A program made the translations under genes and the position numbers. The notes below the pieces were generated by a model that worked only from the letters and a program-made list of their open reading frames with translations, made no database searches and had not been told where the DNA came from. From assembly GCA_948567375.1 (NCBI GenBank), contig OX419757.1:44206001-44270000 (forward strand): a stretch of 64,000 bases of DNA, in the 5' to 3' direction. The first letter of the stretch is position 1; each line of letters begins with the position of its first letter. The stretch is from Lunularia cruciata. Taxonomy: Eukaryota; Streptophyta; Marchantiopsida; Lunulariales; Lunulariaceae. This document shows positions 19,991 to 32,400 of this stretch, one piece after another.

Positions 19991-20589
19991 TTTGACTTCC
20001 CATACCCACTTCTCTTGATGATTTGGGTTTCTTCCTTTTTTCTAAAACAAGTTTTGATAGCTTCAAAACTCTTAAGCTCAAAATAATAGAATAGGAAGAT
20101 GTGGGTTTGTCAAAAGATTTTTTTGAGGTGTGGTCCTTGTCAAACATTGCATTTACTTGTCATGATCTAATTTTCCATGTAAAGTATGTTGCTTCATACT
20201 CAAATATGAAGGGTCATCTTCCACTTGGCATTATTTTGTGTTTGAATCCAAAACATCACATGTGTGGCATTTTTTTCCATTGAATGCAACTCCTCAAGGA
20301 TGTAATCATTTTTTCTTATAACTATAATCATCATTTTATCCTACTAGAATTAGAAGATTCTTGCAAAGATTTTTCATTTGCACATTGTATTGTCTTTTGA
20401 GTTTATATCCCAATTCAGGTTTGGGACATGATATCCTATCATGAACAAGAACCCACAATTGATCATGTAGTTCTTCCTAAAATCCTTCAAATCCCAAGGG
20501 CAAACATTCTCATGATGTGTATTCCATAGAATAGTCCATATGGGAAACTCATTGTATGGTAAAATGATGGTTTTCTCATGGTAGCTTCT
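19991..20589. other. No supported gene; sequence beyond an integrase fragment
   Basis: I see no LTR ends or complete frame. On the minus strand a run without stops encodes HEKTIILPYNEFPIWTILWN and neighbours near 20470-20590, downstream of the RLG-E integrase. It could be the element's 3' region. Unassigned. Confidence 0.3.
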
Positions 20590-21974
20590 CTTCTTGACCG
20601 CATAGGAGAATATAGTGGGGTTTGTAGAGTCTACACTTTAAACCATTGGGGTAAGATTCCGAAGTCTCTAACTAGATGGACCTTTTGCCAAAAACCTCTC
20701 ATGCACTATAGGAACCAAGCCATTTTTTGGTAAATTTACTATGTAATTGGTCAAGCCAAGCATTGAACTTGAGCACCAAGTCTTTCTTGTAAATTGGAAA
20801 TTCTTTTGTCTTCTTGTCAAAATAGAATTTTTGCTTGGCTGGAGTATTGTATTGTGTGTATAGAGCACATAAATAATTTGTCTTTCAAATCATGAATCAC
20901 AAAAGCCTTTTCCTCCATGGTTTCTACTTCCTCAAATTGAGATGTCCTTGTCAAGTCACTAGTAAGGATTCTGAGGGGAAGGGACTAAGATTTCGATTGG
21001 CAAACTAGCCTCTTGCTCATAGACAAGTTGAAACGGGGTGAATAATGTAGTGAGCTTTTTTGTGGTGCAATGAACCCATAGTTCACCTAGTAACTTCTGA
21101 TCCCAATCAATGGAATTTAGACTGAAAATTATTTAGGATAGTCAAAAGAATGCCATTAATACATTCAACCTGACCATTTGCCTAGGAGTGCACTAGTCGA
21201 CCGTTAATATTGGATCTGTATGCATTTGTTAAATCTTGTACTCCTTTGTTGATGAAATGAAACCCATTGTCTATGACAAGGGATAAGGGGATATCAAATT
21301 GGGATATCATTTTTTGTGTAGAAACTAAATGGCAATCATGGTTGAGTTGTTGATAAAGGATTTTACTATTGCCTATTTGGTGATGTAGTTGACCACAACT
21401 ATGATGTTACAATGTTGAATACATCATGCTTCAAGATTGGCATGCACCACAAAGTCAAGTTCCTATTGCCAAGATGGTTTTGCTGCCAACATCGGGTGGA
21501 GGTACATGCAATATCAAGTAGGTTTACCAACTCGTAGATAGGCATCACATGTTTAAGCATATTTTTTTGGTGTCATGGATCATTGATGGCCACTAATATC
21601 CTGCCAAATAAGCTCTCCTAAAAGGTGCCTCCCAATTCATCAAAATGGCATGCCTTTAATACTATGGGAATTTCTTCAAGGCTTATGCAACATTGGAGCA
21701 CTTAGTCTACTCCCAAAAAATAGATATCTCCTTGTAGGCTTATGAAAGGAAGAGGTGATATATGAAAAATCTTTTGGTTTGTTTGTGGTAAATCAGATGG
21801 CACCTTTCTCATAGGCAAGAAATGTTTGATTTGATCCATCCAAGTTGTTTGCTGAGAAAAGTAGGTACTAATAGCACTGTAGACTATGGGCAAATTGGTG
21901 CTATGAGATATGGATTGTGGGACTTCTATTATGAGAAAATTGCTATGGGACTTCAATTGTGGGATTCTCTCCAT
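20590..21974 (-). pseudogene. pol: RLG-E integrase fragment, minus strand (broken)
   Basis: Read downwards from 21974: an N-terminal stretch (21702-21974, SNFLIIEVPQSISHSTNLPI). A degraded zinc-binding region follows near 21640-21480. The core has NIIVVVNYITK (about 21390) and PLSIDNGFHFINKGVQDLT near 21270, the second catalytic Asp segment. Then comes ANGQVECINGILLTIL (about 21130-21180), the catalytic Glu segment. The C-terminal domain is FYFDKKTKEFPIYKKDLVLK-like at 20760-20850, then a GPY-like W-L-G-S-Y and LETSESYPNGLKCRLYKPHY to about 20600. The wording differs from RLG-A to D, so this is a fifth family. No LTR can be assigned. It is heavily mutated. Confidence 0.65.
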
Positions 21975-22648
21975 AGGACAAATAAGAGAACAAGTAAGAA
22001 CACTATGGGTATGTAGAATAGTAAGACAAAGACATCATGCATATGTCTACATAAGAATCAAGGATAAGGAGCTAATTGGCATTGATTGGAGTGGCAATAG
22101 AAGGAGAAAACCACCATGGAGGAAGGATTAAGAAGGAGGAAAATTTATTCTTTTAGGGTATAAAAGGGAACTTAGTCCATGATAGACTGTTGGTTGATTG
22201 ATGAATGATAGTTGGCATTAGTTTCATGAGTCTTGAGTCAATTGATAGCCACTTAGTAGAGAACGAGGAGTAGGACTTGGACTAGAAGAGGAGTAGCTAA
22301 TAGCAATAGAGGCAATCTTTGCAAGGCAAGACCAAGAATGGTCCTCTATTGTAAAATGATAGGCTGCACCTAGGGGTTATAGAGCTTAAGTGCCTTGTCT
22401 AATATGGCTCTTGGTGTCCCACATGGATGATTGCTAGACTCTATGGATGAATGCAAGCTTGTATGAATTGATGTTTTAGTTGATCCTTGCTAACTTATGA
22501 TCCCACAACAAGATGTCTTGTAGTCTTTTGGTAAGCATGAGGATTGGTGAGTACAGAATGACAGCCAAGAAGGATGACTATGAGCCATCTCTAAAGGTAA
22601 GTGTCCTACAATAGACTTGGTCATGTAGTATGGCTAAATGCACTATTG
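21975..22648. other. Unassigned spacer with a TATAAAAGG box
   Basis: No reading frame or known repeat recognised. TATAAAAGG at 22159-22167 is a good TATA-box match on the plus strand and might belong to an LTR of an unrecognised family (perhaps RLG-E), but I could not find its ends. Confidence 0.3.
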
Positions 22649-23285
22649 TGCATATATACATCGCTACACAACATCATTGTCAACATCATTCACTATAGAA
22701 GCACAACTCACACATAAGTCATACATGGACTCTAAAGTGCCACAATAATCAGTTCTTCATAAACTTGAATCAACTCAAATCAGATTAGTACTTGATCATT
22801 CACTCAACAATCTGCCAAAAATTGAGTTGATTAAAGTCAAGCCACACCCACTGTAGCTAAGAGACTCTAGGTGATGCTTGCTGGCTTTCTGTCCACCATA
22901 GCCAAGAACTCAAACGCTCAACATCAGCAAAGTGAGCTCTTTGGAGTTGCACTTCAAAGGTATACCTCTAATTTTGACCTAGATCTCCAACCCTAATGGT
23001 CCCGCTGATTGCACACCCAATGGTGCAAATGGTGCTAGTGATAGTGGGTCCTACCATGCAATCAGTACCCTAAACATGAAATTGAATTGCCAACAAGTAG
23101 TCTACAAGTAACTACTAAAATACCTCTGACTACCAACACTACTACTCTAGTGTTTGTTTGAGCAATCTAGCTTTGACACCACAAATGTCATGATAGTTAT
23201 CATGCATATATATATTTTTGTCAACATCATACACTATAGAAGCAAAACTCACACATAAGTCATACATGGACTCTAAAGTGCCACA
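22649..23285 (-). repeat. RLG-B LTR, minus strand (probably solo)
   Basis: Reversed A-B-A form: block A at 22649-22750 (TGCATATATACATCGCTACACAAC...AAAGTGCCACA), core B (CCACCATAGCCAAGAACTC near 22895), and block A again at 23195-23285. Flanks share ATTG (22645-22648 and 23286-23289), a possible 4-bp target duplication. However, the bases right of it (GCTCCCCTAGC) also resemble the reversed RLG-B purine tract at 52540, so a little internal sequence may remain. It is more diverged than the other two copies. Confidence 0.75.
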
Positions 23286-23924
23286 ATTGCTCCCCTAGCA
23301 AGTGAGGAAGAGAGAGTCACAATGGCATTCAAGGGAGGATGTCAGGGTTTTTCCATCTTGGTCAATAATCTTATGATTAAAAGAGTTGACATGGTGGCTT
23401 GATTTGAAGTCTTGAGCTGACTTTGGATCACTTTCCTCACATGGAATTGGAACTTGACTTTTCCAAGATTGATGATGGAAATTGCAATGAGCAACTATGA
23501 GGAAGGTCCAAGTGAGGTTGGGAAGAAAGGAAATCCTATCTGATGGACTAAAGCTAATTGAATATTGGTATTGGGAAGTGATATAAGAGAGCCTATGGAG
23601 ATCATCTTTGATTGGAAGTGAGATTCTTGAGAACAAATGGAGGAATTGAAGGTATCCTTTCTTCACTAAACCTTTCAAAAAGAATGGGTATAAGGTAGAA
23701 AAATATATGGACCCGGTGAGGCAAAGTATCATTAAGGCAATGATGGCTATGATGAAGGTAGAGCGGATCACCTACATAACAAAGCAATAGGCAGTCTTCT
23801 TCTACATGATGTTTGTAGGAGCGAGTGTGAACTGGGTGGGATGTTTTTACCAAAGGATGATTTAGGACGGTGGGGCAATGGAAGATGGATAAGCCATCCC
23901 ATTAATTTTTACCCTCTGTAGTGC
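23286..23924 (+). repeat. Old RLG-A LTR, left part, plus strand
   Basis: Diverged match to LTR positions about 47690-48230, including GGAATTGGAACTTGACTTTTCCAAG (23436), the tract around GGTATAAGGTAG, and GATGTTTGTAGGAGCGAGTG (23810). It continues beyond the solo LTR at 27739 and beyond the complete RLG-A element at 50955. It is the oldest layer of this part of the window. The coding frame here is destroyed. Confidence 0.6.
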
Positions 23925-23929
23925 ACTAC

Positions 23930-26900
23930 TTGTGTGACAACCTAGCAAGTACCACTTTTGTGGTAATCAGCAAGTAACAATTTGTTCCCATAGAGATACA
24001 ATTCAGAAATGATCAGATACAAAATAAAATATCACAATTAGTTCTTCTTGGTTCCATCTTTAATCTCTCAAGTAGAAAGTACACCTAGAGGAGAGTAACA
24101 AGCATTGAATCACAGTCTTGTCACAAATCATAACACTCGTAATCACAATTCATTCATATCCTTCCAAACCAATCTTGATTATGATGATTCAGTTCTCCCA
24201 AAGAAGGCAACTTCACCACAAAAAAATTTTGCCTTGGAATTTTGTTCCATCCCTCCATTGAAGGCACAACCTCCTCAACCAAAGTTGCTTTGCATCAATC
24301 CAATGCTGCACTCACAATTGCAAAATACTACCAACACTACAATTCCTCACGGATCTATTAATGCATTGCTTTGATTACTATCTACTAAAGATCAAACATA
24401 GACAATGAAATCAATACTATGGAATCTAATATCCAACAAGCTCATTGACTTGCACCTTGAATTTCTCCAAACACTCACAAACACATACATAGGATTGATA
24501 CTTGGAATTTAGCTAAAATGACAAGCATTGAGTTATAGCACTTTGCTTTACTCAAATTTTTAATAACATTACTGAATTAAACTGAATAAACTACAACATT
24601 GCAAATTCTTCCTTTAAATAGAATTTGCACTTTGACAATTATCTAATTGAATACCATTCTAAAACAACTTTACCAACCTATAGATCCAAAATGACAAACC
24701 ACCTCTTCATATTTGCCTCTTCATATCTCAAAATTGTTATTAATTTGATCTGATGTCTACCTCAACTTTGGCTTCTAAACCCAATTTTCCTACAATCTTC
24801 TCTTCTACTTCTCTAGTTTGATCTACAACTTCTACATCTTCTTCTCACTTTGTCACATCTTCAAATTGAATCGCAACTGAATTTATTACTAAATTATCTA
24901 CCTTCTCCTTTGCTACTCTGATTTCTTAAGACAACTCAGATATCTGACCCAAAGACACATGAACTCTTAATTCTACAACCTCATATCTAGCTTCTTCCTT
25001 CACACTACTCCAAAGTTTATATAATTTGGATTTCACTAAATCTAATCTGAGGCTCATATTGTCTCCTACTTCTAACATCTTCCTATCTGCCCTCTCTCTT
25101 AAACAAATTAAAAGATTATTCAGCTTAGTGTCCTTTGCTTTTCTCTTCCTTGTCTCTTGCACCAACAACTTCAACTTGTGCAATTGTGCTTCCTCCAACT
25201 TCCCTTTTGCTTCTGTACTCAATATCACCTTCCTTCTCCTGACAATCTCACCTACCAATTTTGATGTATACCCATGAGTGCGCTCTACCTTCAACTCATC
25301 CCGATACATTTGCATTCAACTTCATACTCAACCATCAGCATCTTTTTCTCCTCTGCATATTGCACAATCTGGCTTTTTATACTTCTTACCAGACCTTGTA
25401 GTCTTTCTTCCTCTTGATGTCTGCTCTTCAACTCACAATTCCATGATTAATCTTTCTACATTGCACTTGATCTTAAGCTCTCCAGCTCTTGCTCCATTAT
25501 TGTTGCAATGGCCTTTGGATGTATTGATTTCAATATTAGCTTCTCCTACTTTGCTCTTCATCTTCTCAAATGCTACCTTTTGATTCCTTAACTCTCCAGC
25601 TTGAAAGTCAAGGTCTCTTTCATGATGCTCAAAACTCTCTTGCAAGTTCTCTTGAGCCTTCTTCCTTAGTATTGTATCCACCCAAAGTTCTTTGGCTTCT
25701 TCTTCTCTTTGGGTTAACCTCTCCTTTAATTCTTGTGCTTTTTTGCTAAGATACTTCATCACTTGCAACTTGTTCTTCACCGCCAGATGATCTTCCATAT
25801 CTTCTCCTTCTTCCTCTGCAATTGCAACAACAATGGACACATGATCATCAATAAATACTCAACTCCATCAATTTCTTGCACTCCTTCCTTGCATTCTTTA
25901 TCTTCTTCTTCTATAGGCAAATCCTCCTTCAATACCTTACCTCAAAGTTGCAATCTTTGTACCTTCAAGGTCATTTCTTCCAAGCTTTGTTCTTTGTCCT
26001 CCTTCACTTGGCTTGGACCTATAGGTTCAATCTGCAATCCCCTCCTTGGATCACCTTCTTTGACTCTTTTTCCATCTCCTCTATAGGAAACTCCAAACAA
26101 GGAACATCTCCTCCTTCAATATAATCAATCGCCGCATAGAACTCCTCATTGTCTTCTCCCACTACTTTGTCCACTAACTGCTGAACTTTGGGCTCACCTT
26201 CACTCTCGTTGCTAGACTTCCTACTCTGCAATGTGAGTTCTTCTTCTTTTGAGTCTTCTCCCTTAGACTCTGCCTCACCTTCAGATTTTTCTCTTGAAGA
26301 TAGGTCCATTGCCACTACCTTGCTCCTTGGGTTTAGTCTTCTTGTCTTTCATGGCTGGACAGGTAACACTACCCCTTTGGGTTCAGTCTGCTTCTTTGTC
26401 TTTGGACTTGTCACTTCCATGATCTTCTTTTGTCCCATCTTGGCAAAGTGTTCATCACTTGACCAACATTGCAGGATAGAATGTTGCTCATCTTCACCTG
26501 CTTCATGATATAAATGCGGACGGAAGTAAGAAACCATGTTATGTTTCTCCTCCATCATCAGCAAGTTTAACCAAAGATAAAAATGTACTACAAATGGTAC
26601 AAAATAGTGAGGTGGCGTATTCATCCTCCAATTAAAATCATTTTCCTTATCCTCGGATGGAAGCATTTTGCCTAATTCACCTTCTCACATTTAGTGGAAG
26701 AAGACTGGTTGATTCATCATTACATACATAGTTTGCTTGGGCTTGAACATAGCCATCATTGCCCCAACAATTCTTTGCTTCATTGGATCTTGATAGGTAT
26801 CCACCTTGTAACCATTGTTAAAAGAAGGAATTTCTCACGTCTATGGTCTCTTCTAAAGCCTCACACTTCTGATAAAAGGTGACTCCGGTTGCATCTATGA

Positions 26901-27733
26901 ATTCCTTCCCCAAGACTAACTTCCAAACCAAATAAGTCAAGATTTCCTCTCTTCCTCACTAATTTGGGACCATCCTTACAATTGCTAGTAGCTATCTCTG
27001 CCAAGAAACCTAGAAAACTCAAGTTCCAATTCCAAGCCAAAAACATAATCCAAAGTCTACTCAAGACCTTGATTTGTGGCACTGCATCTAATCTAAAAAT
27101 TGTGAGACTCCTTATTGCAAGTGAGGAGCTCTTCTTACCATCTTTATTGGCCATTGTGTGCTCATGGGTTCTTTGGCATTGGAACACTATCCCATCTCCT
27201 AGATGTCTGATCTTAACCCCCTCTGGACTTCAGAAAATTTAACTCTTATTTGGCTTTGTGACATGCATTCCTTCAATACAACTACTCAAAGGAACAAGAT
27301 ATCTTCTTGGCATTTCTGATTTCCCTTGGCAAAGTCTTAGTTTTATAGTCCTATGAGATGCAATCATTCTTCAATCAATTTTGAAATCAACTCTCACCAC
27401 TTTTGCAAGTTTGTTTCTTGTCACTCTCAAAGCATTTGTCTCACAACTCAGCTGTTTCTTTAATTGTACCTTCTTGACTAGCCTGTCTCAAAGAAAAGTT
27501 GTTACAACTTCTTTGGATTGGTTTAAGCCTCCCAATATGAAGATACACTTCTTTGGGTCTACCACTTTATAACTTCCCTCTAAGTACTTCTTCCCTTGAT
27601 CCAAAGTCAACCTCTTTGGGTCTACTCCAAACACATACAATTCCATTCTTTTCTTCTTCATTTGGCTGCAATTTGGTTTCTACAATATGCTTCTTCTTTA
27701 AAACTTGTAAAAACAAAAAATGTGGGTACCACA
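23930..27733 (-). repeat. Full-length solo LTR of RLG-A, minus strand
   Basis: Runs from the reversed LTR end (TTGTGTGACAACCTAGC at 23930) to the reversed start (GTGGGTACCACA, ending 27733), about 3.8 kb. It is flanked by a 5-bp target duplication ACTAC (23925-23929 and 27734-27738), with three extra bases TTG at the left edge. There is no primer site or internal region, so it is a solo LTR. It contains a complete-length, broken coiled-coil frame and a reversed TATTTAAAGG box near 24615. This is direct proof that the coiled-coil frame lies within the LTR and not next to it. Confidence 0.88.
24750..26700 (-). pseudogene. U3-encoded coiled-coil protein of RLG-A in solo LTR (broken)
   Basis: Minus-strand stretches in order: 26666-26349 with TPPHYFVPFVVHFYLWLNLL, SSDEHFAKMGQKKIMEV and KTKKQTEPKG; 26315-26019 acidic region with EEELTLQSRKSSNESEGEPK and DYIEGGDVPCLEFPIEEME; 25840-25433 coiled coil with ELKERLTQREEEAKELWVD; 25315-24926 with MYRDELKVERTHGY, QLHKLKLLVQETRKRKAKD and ERADRKMLEVGDNMSLRLDL. 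The C-terminal end to about 24750 is degraded. The stretches are separated by only a few stops, giving a better overview of domain order than most copies. No catalytic motif seen. Confidence 0.7.
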
Positions 27734-27738
27734 ACTAC

Positions 27739-28167
27739 CTAAGGTTAAATCTACTCTCTCCCCAAGAATAGCAACCAATAGTGTCTCATTTTCATCAAGA
27801 AGAGACACCATATATGGAAGAGGTTAAGCAAAACAACCAATTCTTTGCTAGGATAGGACATGAGAAGACAATATCAGTCCCAATACCAAGGCCAAAGAAG
27901 AGGATCCAACCCAAGGCAAAAAGGAGGACTACTTGGCAATTGAACCCAAGTTGAGCAATGGCAATGGCAATGGTTGAATTGTCTTCTAGAGCAGAAGAAG
28001 AAGTGGAGTCTCACTTGGAGGAGTCCTAAGAAGAGCTGGCTCTCAGGAACAAAGAGTCAAGTAGTGAGAGTGAGGGAGAACCTAAATTCCAACAATTGAA
28101 TGAGGAAGCAATTGAAGATGGGTCCGATTAGGAATTCCATGAGGAGATCAAGTGCATGGAAGGCGGC
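27739..28167 (+). repeat. Old RLG-A LTR, middle part with coiled-coil frame remnant
   Basis: Continues 23924: the text around SSRAEEEVESHLEES (about 27990) and QNKESSSESEGEPKFQQLN-like sequence (28045-28100) matches the acidic part of the coiled-coil frame, and EFHEEIKCMEGG (28130-28165) matches EFHVAIDQMEGG at 3505. The frame stops at the insertion point of the complete RLG-A element (28168) and resumes at 50955. Confidence 0.65.
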
Positions 28168-29289
28168 TGTGGTACCCAAATTTTATTTTTGTTGTGTTTT
28201 TTGAAGAAGTGCATAGTGGAAGGTGAGTTGAAGCCAAATGGCAGAAGGAAGGAGAAGAATCATGTCTTTGGGTCAGACCAAAAGAAGCATACTTTGGGTC
28301 AAAAGAGCAGAACTTGGATCGGACTCGGCCAAGGGTAAACCCAAAGTAGGAAGACTTCACCTTGGGGTATCAACCTGATGCAAAGACACTATAACTACTT
28401 TCCTTTGAGTGTGCAAGTCAAGAATGTATGATCAAGAAAATGGCTGAATCTTGAGGAGTTGAGAGTGATAGGAGTAATCAATGCGGACAGTGTGATTTGT
28501 AAGTGAATAGAGACTGAGGAATGATCGCACATTGCAAAGATGAATACTCAGTTGAGAAAACTTGAAGATGTCAAGCAAAAATCTTGTGCCTCTGAGAAGT
28601 CATCCGAAGGAATGTGGATTATGAAGCTAAGTGAGAGTTCAATTTTCAAGAATCCAGAGAAAGTGAGGATTTTGTGTCCAAGAGACAAGAGGATCCTTAT
28701 CCAACTACCACAAGTAAGAGATAACATGATGCCAATGAAGGGTGAGAAGAAGAGTCCCTCACTCATAGTGAGAAATCCTATCATTTGGAGTTAGATATGA
28801 TAGCAAGGATCAAAGTCTTGAGTAGACTTCATATAACAATTTTTGCCTAGAACTAGAACTTGAGTTTTCTAGGGTTCATGGCAAAAGTAGCTATGAGTGA
28901 TTATGGGGAGGGTCTTGATGAAGAAGGGAAGAGAGGAAATCCAACTTGATGGACAGAGGCAGATTGGAGATTAAATCTAGGGAGAGGCTGGTGAGGAAAC
29001 CGGAGCTACATTCCTTGGGAAAGGAGAGTTTGTGGAGGAGACTGCAAAAATCTGCAATTCCTTCAGTGCTCTGTGTACAAAGAATAGATATAAGGTCCAT
29101 ACCTATTGAGGTCTATACCTAGTAAGGTGAAGTATTTTTGGGGTGATGATGGTGCTCTTCAAGCCAAATTGAACCACATACATGATGAAGCACCAAGCAT
29201 TGTCCTTCCACCAAATGGTTGGAGGAGCACTGGTGAATTGGGCAAAGTGTTTTCACTAGCAAATGAGGCCTACGGTGTGCATCAGCATA

Positions 29290-30555
29290 CTACTTTTGTC
29301 GATTTTGCGCAATCTGTAACCTGTGCTTAGCGCTCTCCACACCTTGTTGGATTCTAGAAACAAATGTGTTGACTGCATCAACCTTGGTAGTCACTGGACG
29401 GATCTTCATCAAGCTAGAAGGTGTGAAGGGATGCTCACCATACATGAGGAAGAACAGAGTGACTTGGGTGGAAGCATTCACTGAATTGTTGTAAGCAAAT
29501 TCCACCAACGGTAGTAGGGTGTCCCACCTCTCTTGCTCTTCTAAGGTGAAGCCGCGTAACATGTCTTCAATCGTGCAATTAGCCCGTTGTGTTTGGCCAT
29601 CTGTTTGTGGGTGGTAAGCTGTAGACATGGCCAACTTGGTTTTGAAGAAACCAAAGAGTGTTTGCCAAAACAAACTGGTGAATTGGGTGCCTCTATCAGT
29701 GATGAGTACTCTAGACAAGCCATGGTGAGCAAAGACTGCATCTAAGTATAGTTGAGCTAGTTGTGGAGCGGTCACCTCCTTGGTGGTAGGGCGTACATGA
29801 ATCATTTTGCTGAGCCGGTCCACAAAGACCACAATAGAGTCAAACCCTGAGGTGGTCTTGGGTAATTCACAGACGAGATCCATACTCACTTGTTCCCAAT
29901 GTTGGGTAGGAGTGGGGAGAGGTTGAAGGAGCCTTGTAGGAGCTTGATTAGAAGCTTTGTTCTGTTGACAAAGTAGGCAGCTATGCACATAGTCCATCAC
30001 GTCTGTGCTCATCTTGGGCCAATAGTAATGGCACTTGACTGCCTCCAAGGTCTTGTCCACTCCGACATGAGCTGCAATGGCCAAATCATGACATTCCGCT
30101 AGAATGGTGGTGCATAATTCTGGGACATTTGGGATCCACAATTGGCCCTCCCAAAAGGTGAGTCCTTGGGTGTTGGTGACACCTTTGGACGATTGCGCTT
30201 CTACAATCTGTGGATCAATTTTTGTAGCAGCTAGAATCTCTTGCCAGAATTCAAGGTTAATCTTAACCTCTGCCACCAAGTTGTTGGCCATTGGCATGCG
30301 GGTGAATGCATCTGCAAGTTGCTTCTTACCTTGCATGTAGGTGATTGTCATGTTGAAGCATTGTCGCCACTCTGCCCACCAAATTTGGCGACGAGATAGA
30401 TCCTTCTGCGTCTCGAGGTAGACTAGAGGTTTGTGGTCTGTCTCTACTACAAATGCCTTCTCGCCCAGGTAGTGCTTCCAATGCTTGGTTGCTAGAACGA
30501 TGGCCAGCTCTTCTCGTTCTGTGGTGTGGTAGTTGCGCTCTACCGGTAACAACTT
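29290..30555 (-). pseudogene. pol: RLG-C RNase H and integrase
   Basis: A 420-codon open stretch (30552-29290). RNase H: ERNYHTTEREELAIVLATKH (catalytic Glu), VVETDHKPLVYLET (Asp), KKQLADAFTRMP (last Asp). Integrase zinc domain: HDLAIAAHVGVDKT...CLLCQQNKAS. Core: SMDLVCELPK (Asp), LITDRGTQFTSLFW (Asp), and TDGQTQRANCTIEDML, where the catalytic Glu expected in the GQTER-type motif is Gln. This makes the enzyme inactive even though the frame is open. MYGEHPFTPSS follows. The C-terminal domain is cut off at 29290. One stop at 30553-30555 (TGA) separates it from RT. Confidence 0.85.
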
Positions 30556-31818
30556 TCAAGAGAAATATGCAATTGGATGCCATCCGTCATGCCACTCTTG
30601 TTGTAGGACTGCTCCTATTGCAATGCCTGATGCATCCGTAGCCAACTTGATTGGACGTTTTGGGTCATACCACTTCAAGATTGGTGCATGTAGCAAGGCG
30701 GCCTTCAATTCTTGAAAGGCCAACTCTTGTGCGGTTCCCCATGACCACTTCTTCCCCTTGCCAAGTAGTGTCGTTAAAGGCTGTGCAACCTTGGAGAAGT
30801 CCTTGACAAATCTATGATAGAATCCCGTCAACCCCAAGAAGCTCTTAAGTTGACTCTTATCTTCTGGGGCACTCCATTTTTGAATGACCTCTATTTTATC
30901 TATCAATACTTGAATGCCCTCTGCACTTACTCTATGCCCTAAGTAGTCTACTTCCGACTTGCCAAACTCACACTTTGAGATTTTGGCGTACAACTGATTC
31001 TGTCGTAGAATCTGGAGGACCTCTCGTAGATGTTGTTTGTGTTCTGTCATCGTGCTACTATATACTAATATATCATCCAAGAAGACGATAGCAGACTTAT
31101 CCAAGTATGGATCAAATATGTCATTCATTAGGCTCATGAAAGTAGCAGGCGCATTGGTGAGGCCAAAAGGCATCACAAGATACTCAAAGTGGCCATACCT
31201 GGTTCAAAAGGCAGTTTTGTACACATCCTCCTCTGCAATTTGGATTTGATTGTAACCGCTCCGCAAGTCCAGTTTGGTGAAGTATCTCACTCCATGGAGT
31301 TGATCAAACAGTTCATCCATGCAAGGTAAGGGGTATTTGTTCTTCACTATTTGCTGATTGAGACCCTGATAGTCAATGCACATGCACATTGTGCCATCCT
31401 TCTTCTTCACAAACAAGACAGGGGCCCCATATAGTGATATGCTAGGTTGGATGAACCCTTTCTGTAGCATCTCCTCAATTTGAGTCTTACACTCCTCCAA
31501 CTCATGAGGTGATAGGCGATATGGGGCCTTACAAGGAGGTGTCTTCCCCGGGAGTGTCTCTATTTTGTGATCTATTCGCCTTTTAGGTGGTAATCCTGAG
31601 GGTAGATCATCAGGAAAGACATCTTGAAACTCATCCACCACATCCTTCAATTTCTCAAGAATTTGTCCAGCGAGATGTGCACTCTGGACTTCTCTTATTA
31701 GACCCATAAAACATCTATTGGTCTTACAGACAGTTGTCGTCCCTATGACATATAGAGGCAGTTTTTGCATGTGTGATTTTTCTTTAACCCCAATGATTGA
31801 CCATTGGTGGGTTCTCAC
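30556..31818 (-). pseudogene. pol: RLG-C reverse transcriptase (one internal stop)
   Basis: Minus-strand frame with RT motifs in order: [74 protein letters not shown] (first palm Asp), [27 protein letters not shown] (catalytic FLDD, near 31080), [32 protein letters not shown]. The stop at about 31201-31203 is TGA within a K-T-A-F-stop-T-R-Y-G-H-F context where Arg (CGA) is usual, a CpG transition. The final part ([15 protein letters not shown]) begins RNase H. It would copy RNA to DNA. Confidence 0.9.
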
Positions 31819-32400
31819 TACTTTCTTCCTCTAATCCACCATTGGGTTGTACTGCTCCATCCATGGCATGCCTAAAATTGCATCATAACGGGCTAACTAT
31901 ATCACTTGCCACTCAATGGCTTCTTGATATTCTCCTACAGAGAGGGTTACCCGTCTAGGTAATGATTCAATCCTCTCTATTTGCCCATTTGGTAACTCTA
32001 CTTCTTCACTTCCATCTCTCTCTAGATCCATTCCCAAGCTTATTGCAACAGAGTGAGACAAGAAATTCTCTGTTGCTCCCGGATCTATTAATACTCTCAC
32101 TTGATTACCTTCTAGGATTCCATTCACGACAATCAATTGTGAGGTTGCCTTTCGGGATCTTTGCGCATTATTCTTCTTCCTTCCCTTGCTTCTCTCTTCC
32201 TTATTGAGCCAGTAAGGCCGTGAGGTACATTTACTAGCAATCTTCATTTTCCGAAGTGGTTTCCACCTCCTCCTCTTCAATGTGCCTCTCCATGTTGTTC
32301 AAAGATTGCCTGTATGAAGGCCGAGGGCCTCTAGGAAAACGAGTGCGACAATTTGTAGATATGTGCCCAATTCAGCCATAATTGTAACAACGGCGTTGTT
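31819..32400 (-). pseudogene. RLG-C protease and gag zinc knuckle remnant (broken)
   Basis: Minus strand 32280-31897: QLIVVNGILEGNQVRVLID then PGATENFLSHSVAISLGMD. The active site reads D-P-G-A-T instead of D-S-G-A-T, so it is inactive. Upstream (about 32390-32340) CYNYG...GHISTNC is a decayed CCHC knuckle ending Gag. The downstream part to 31819 contains the linker to RT with several stops. Confidence 0.75.

Noticed and set aside
29285-29300. Chromodomain at the end of RLG-C Pol
   Set aside because: The sequence stops within the integrase C-terminal part. Nothing of a chromodomain is visible.
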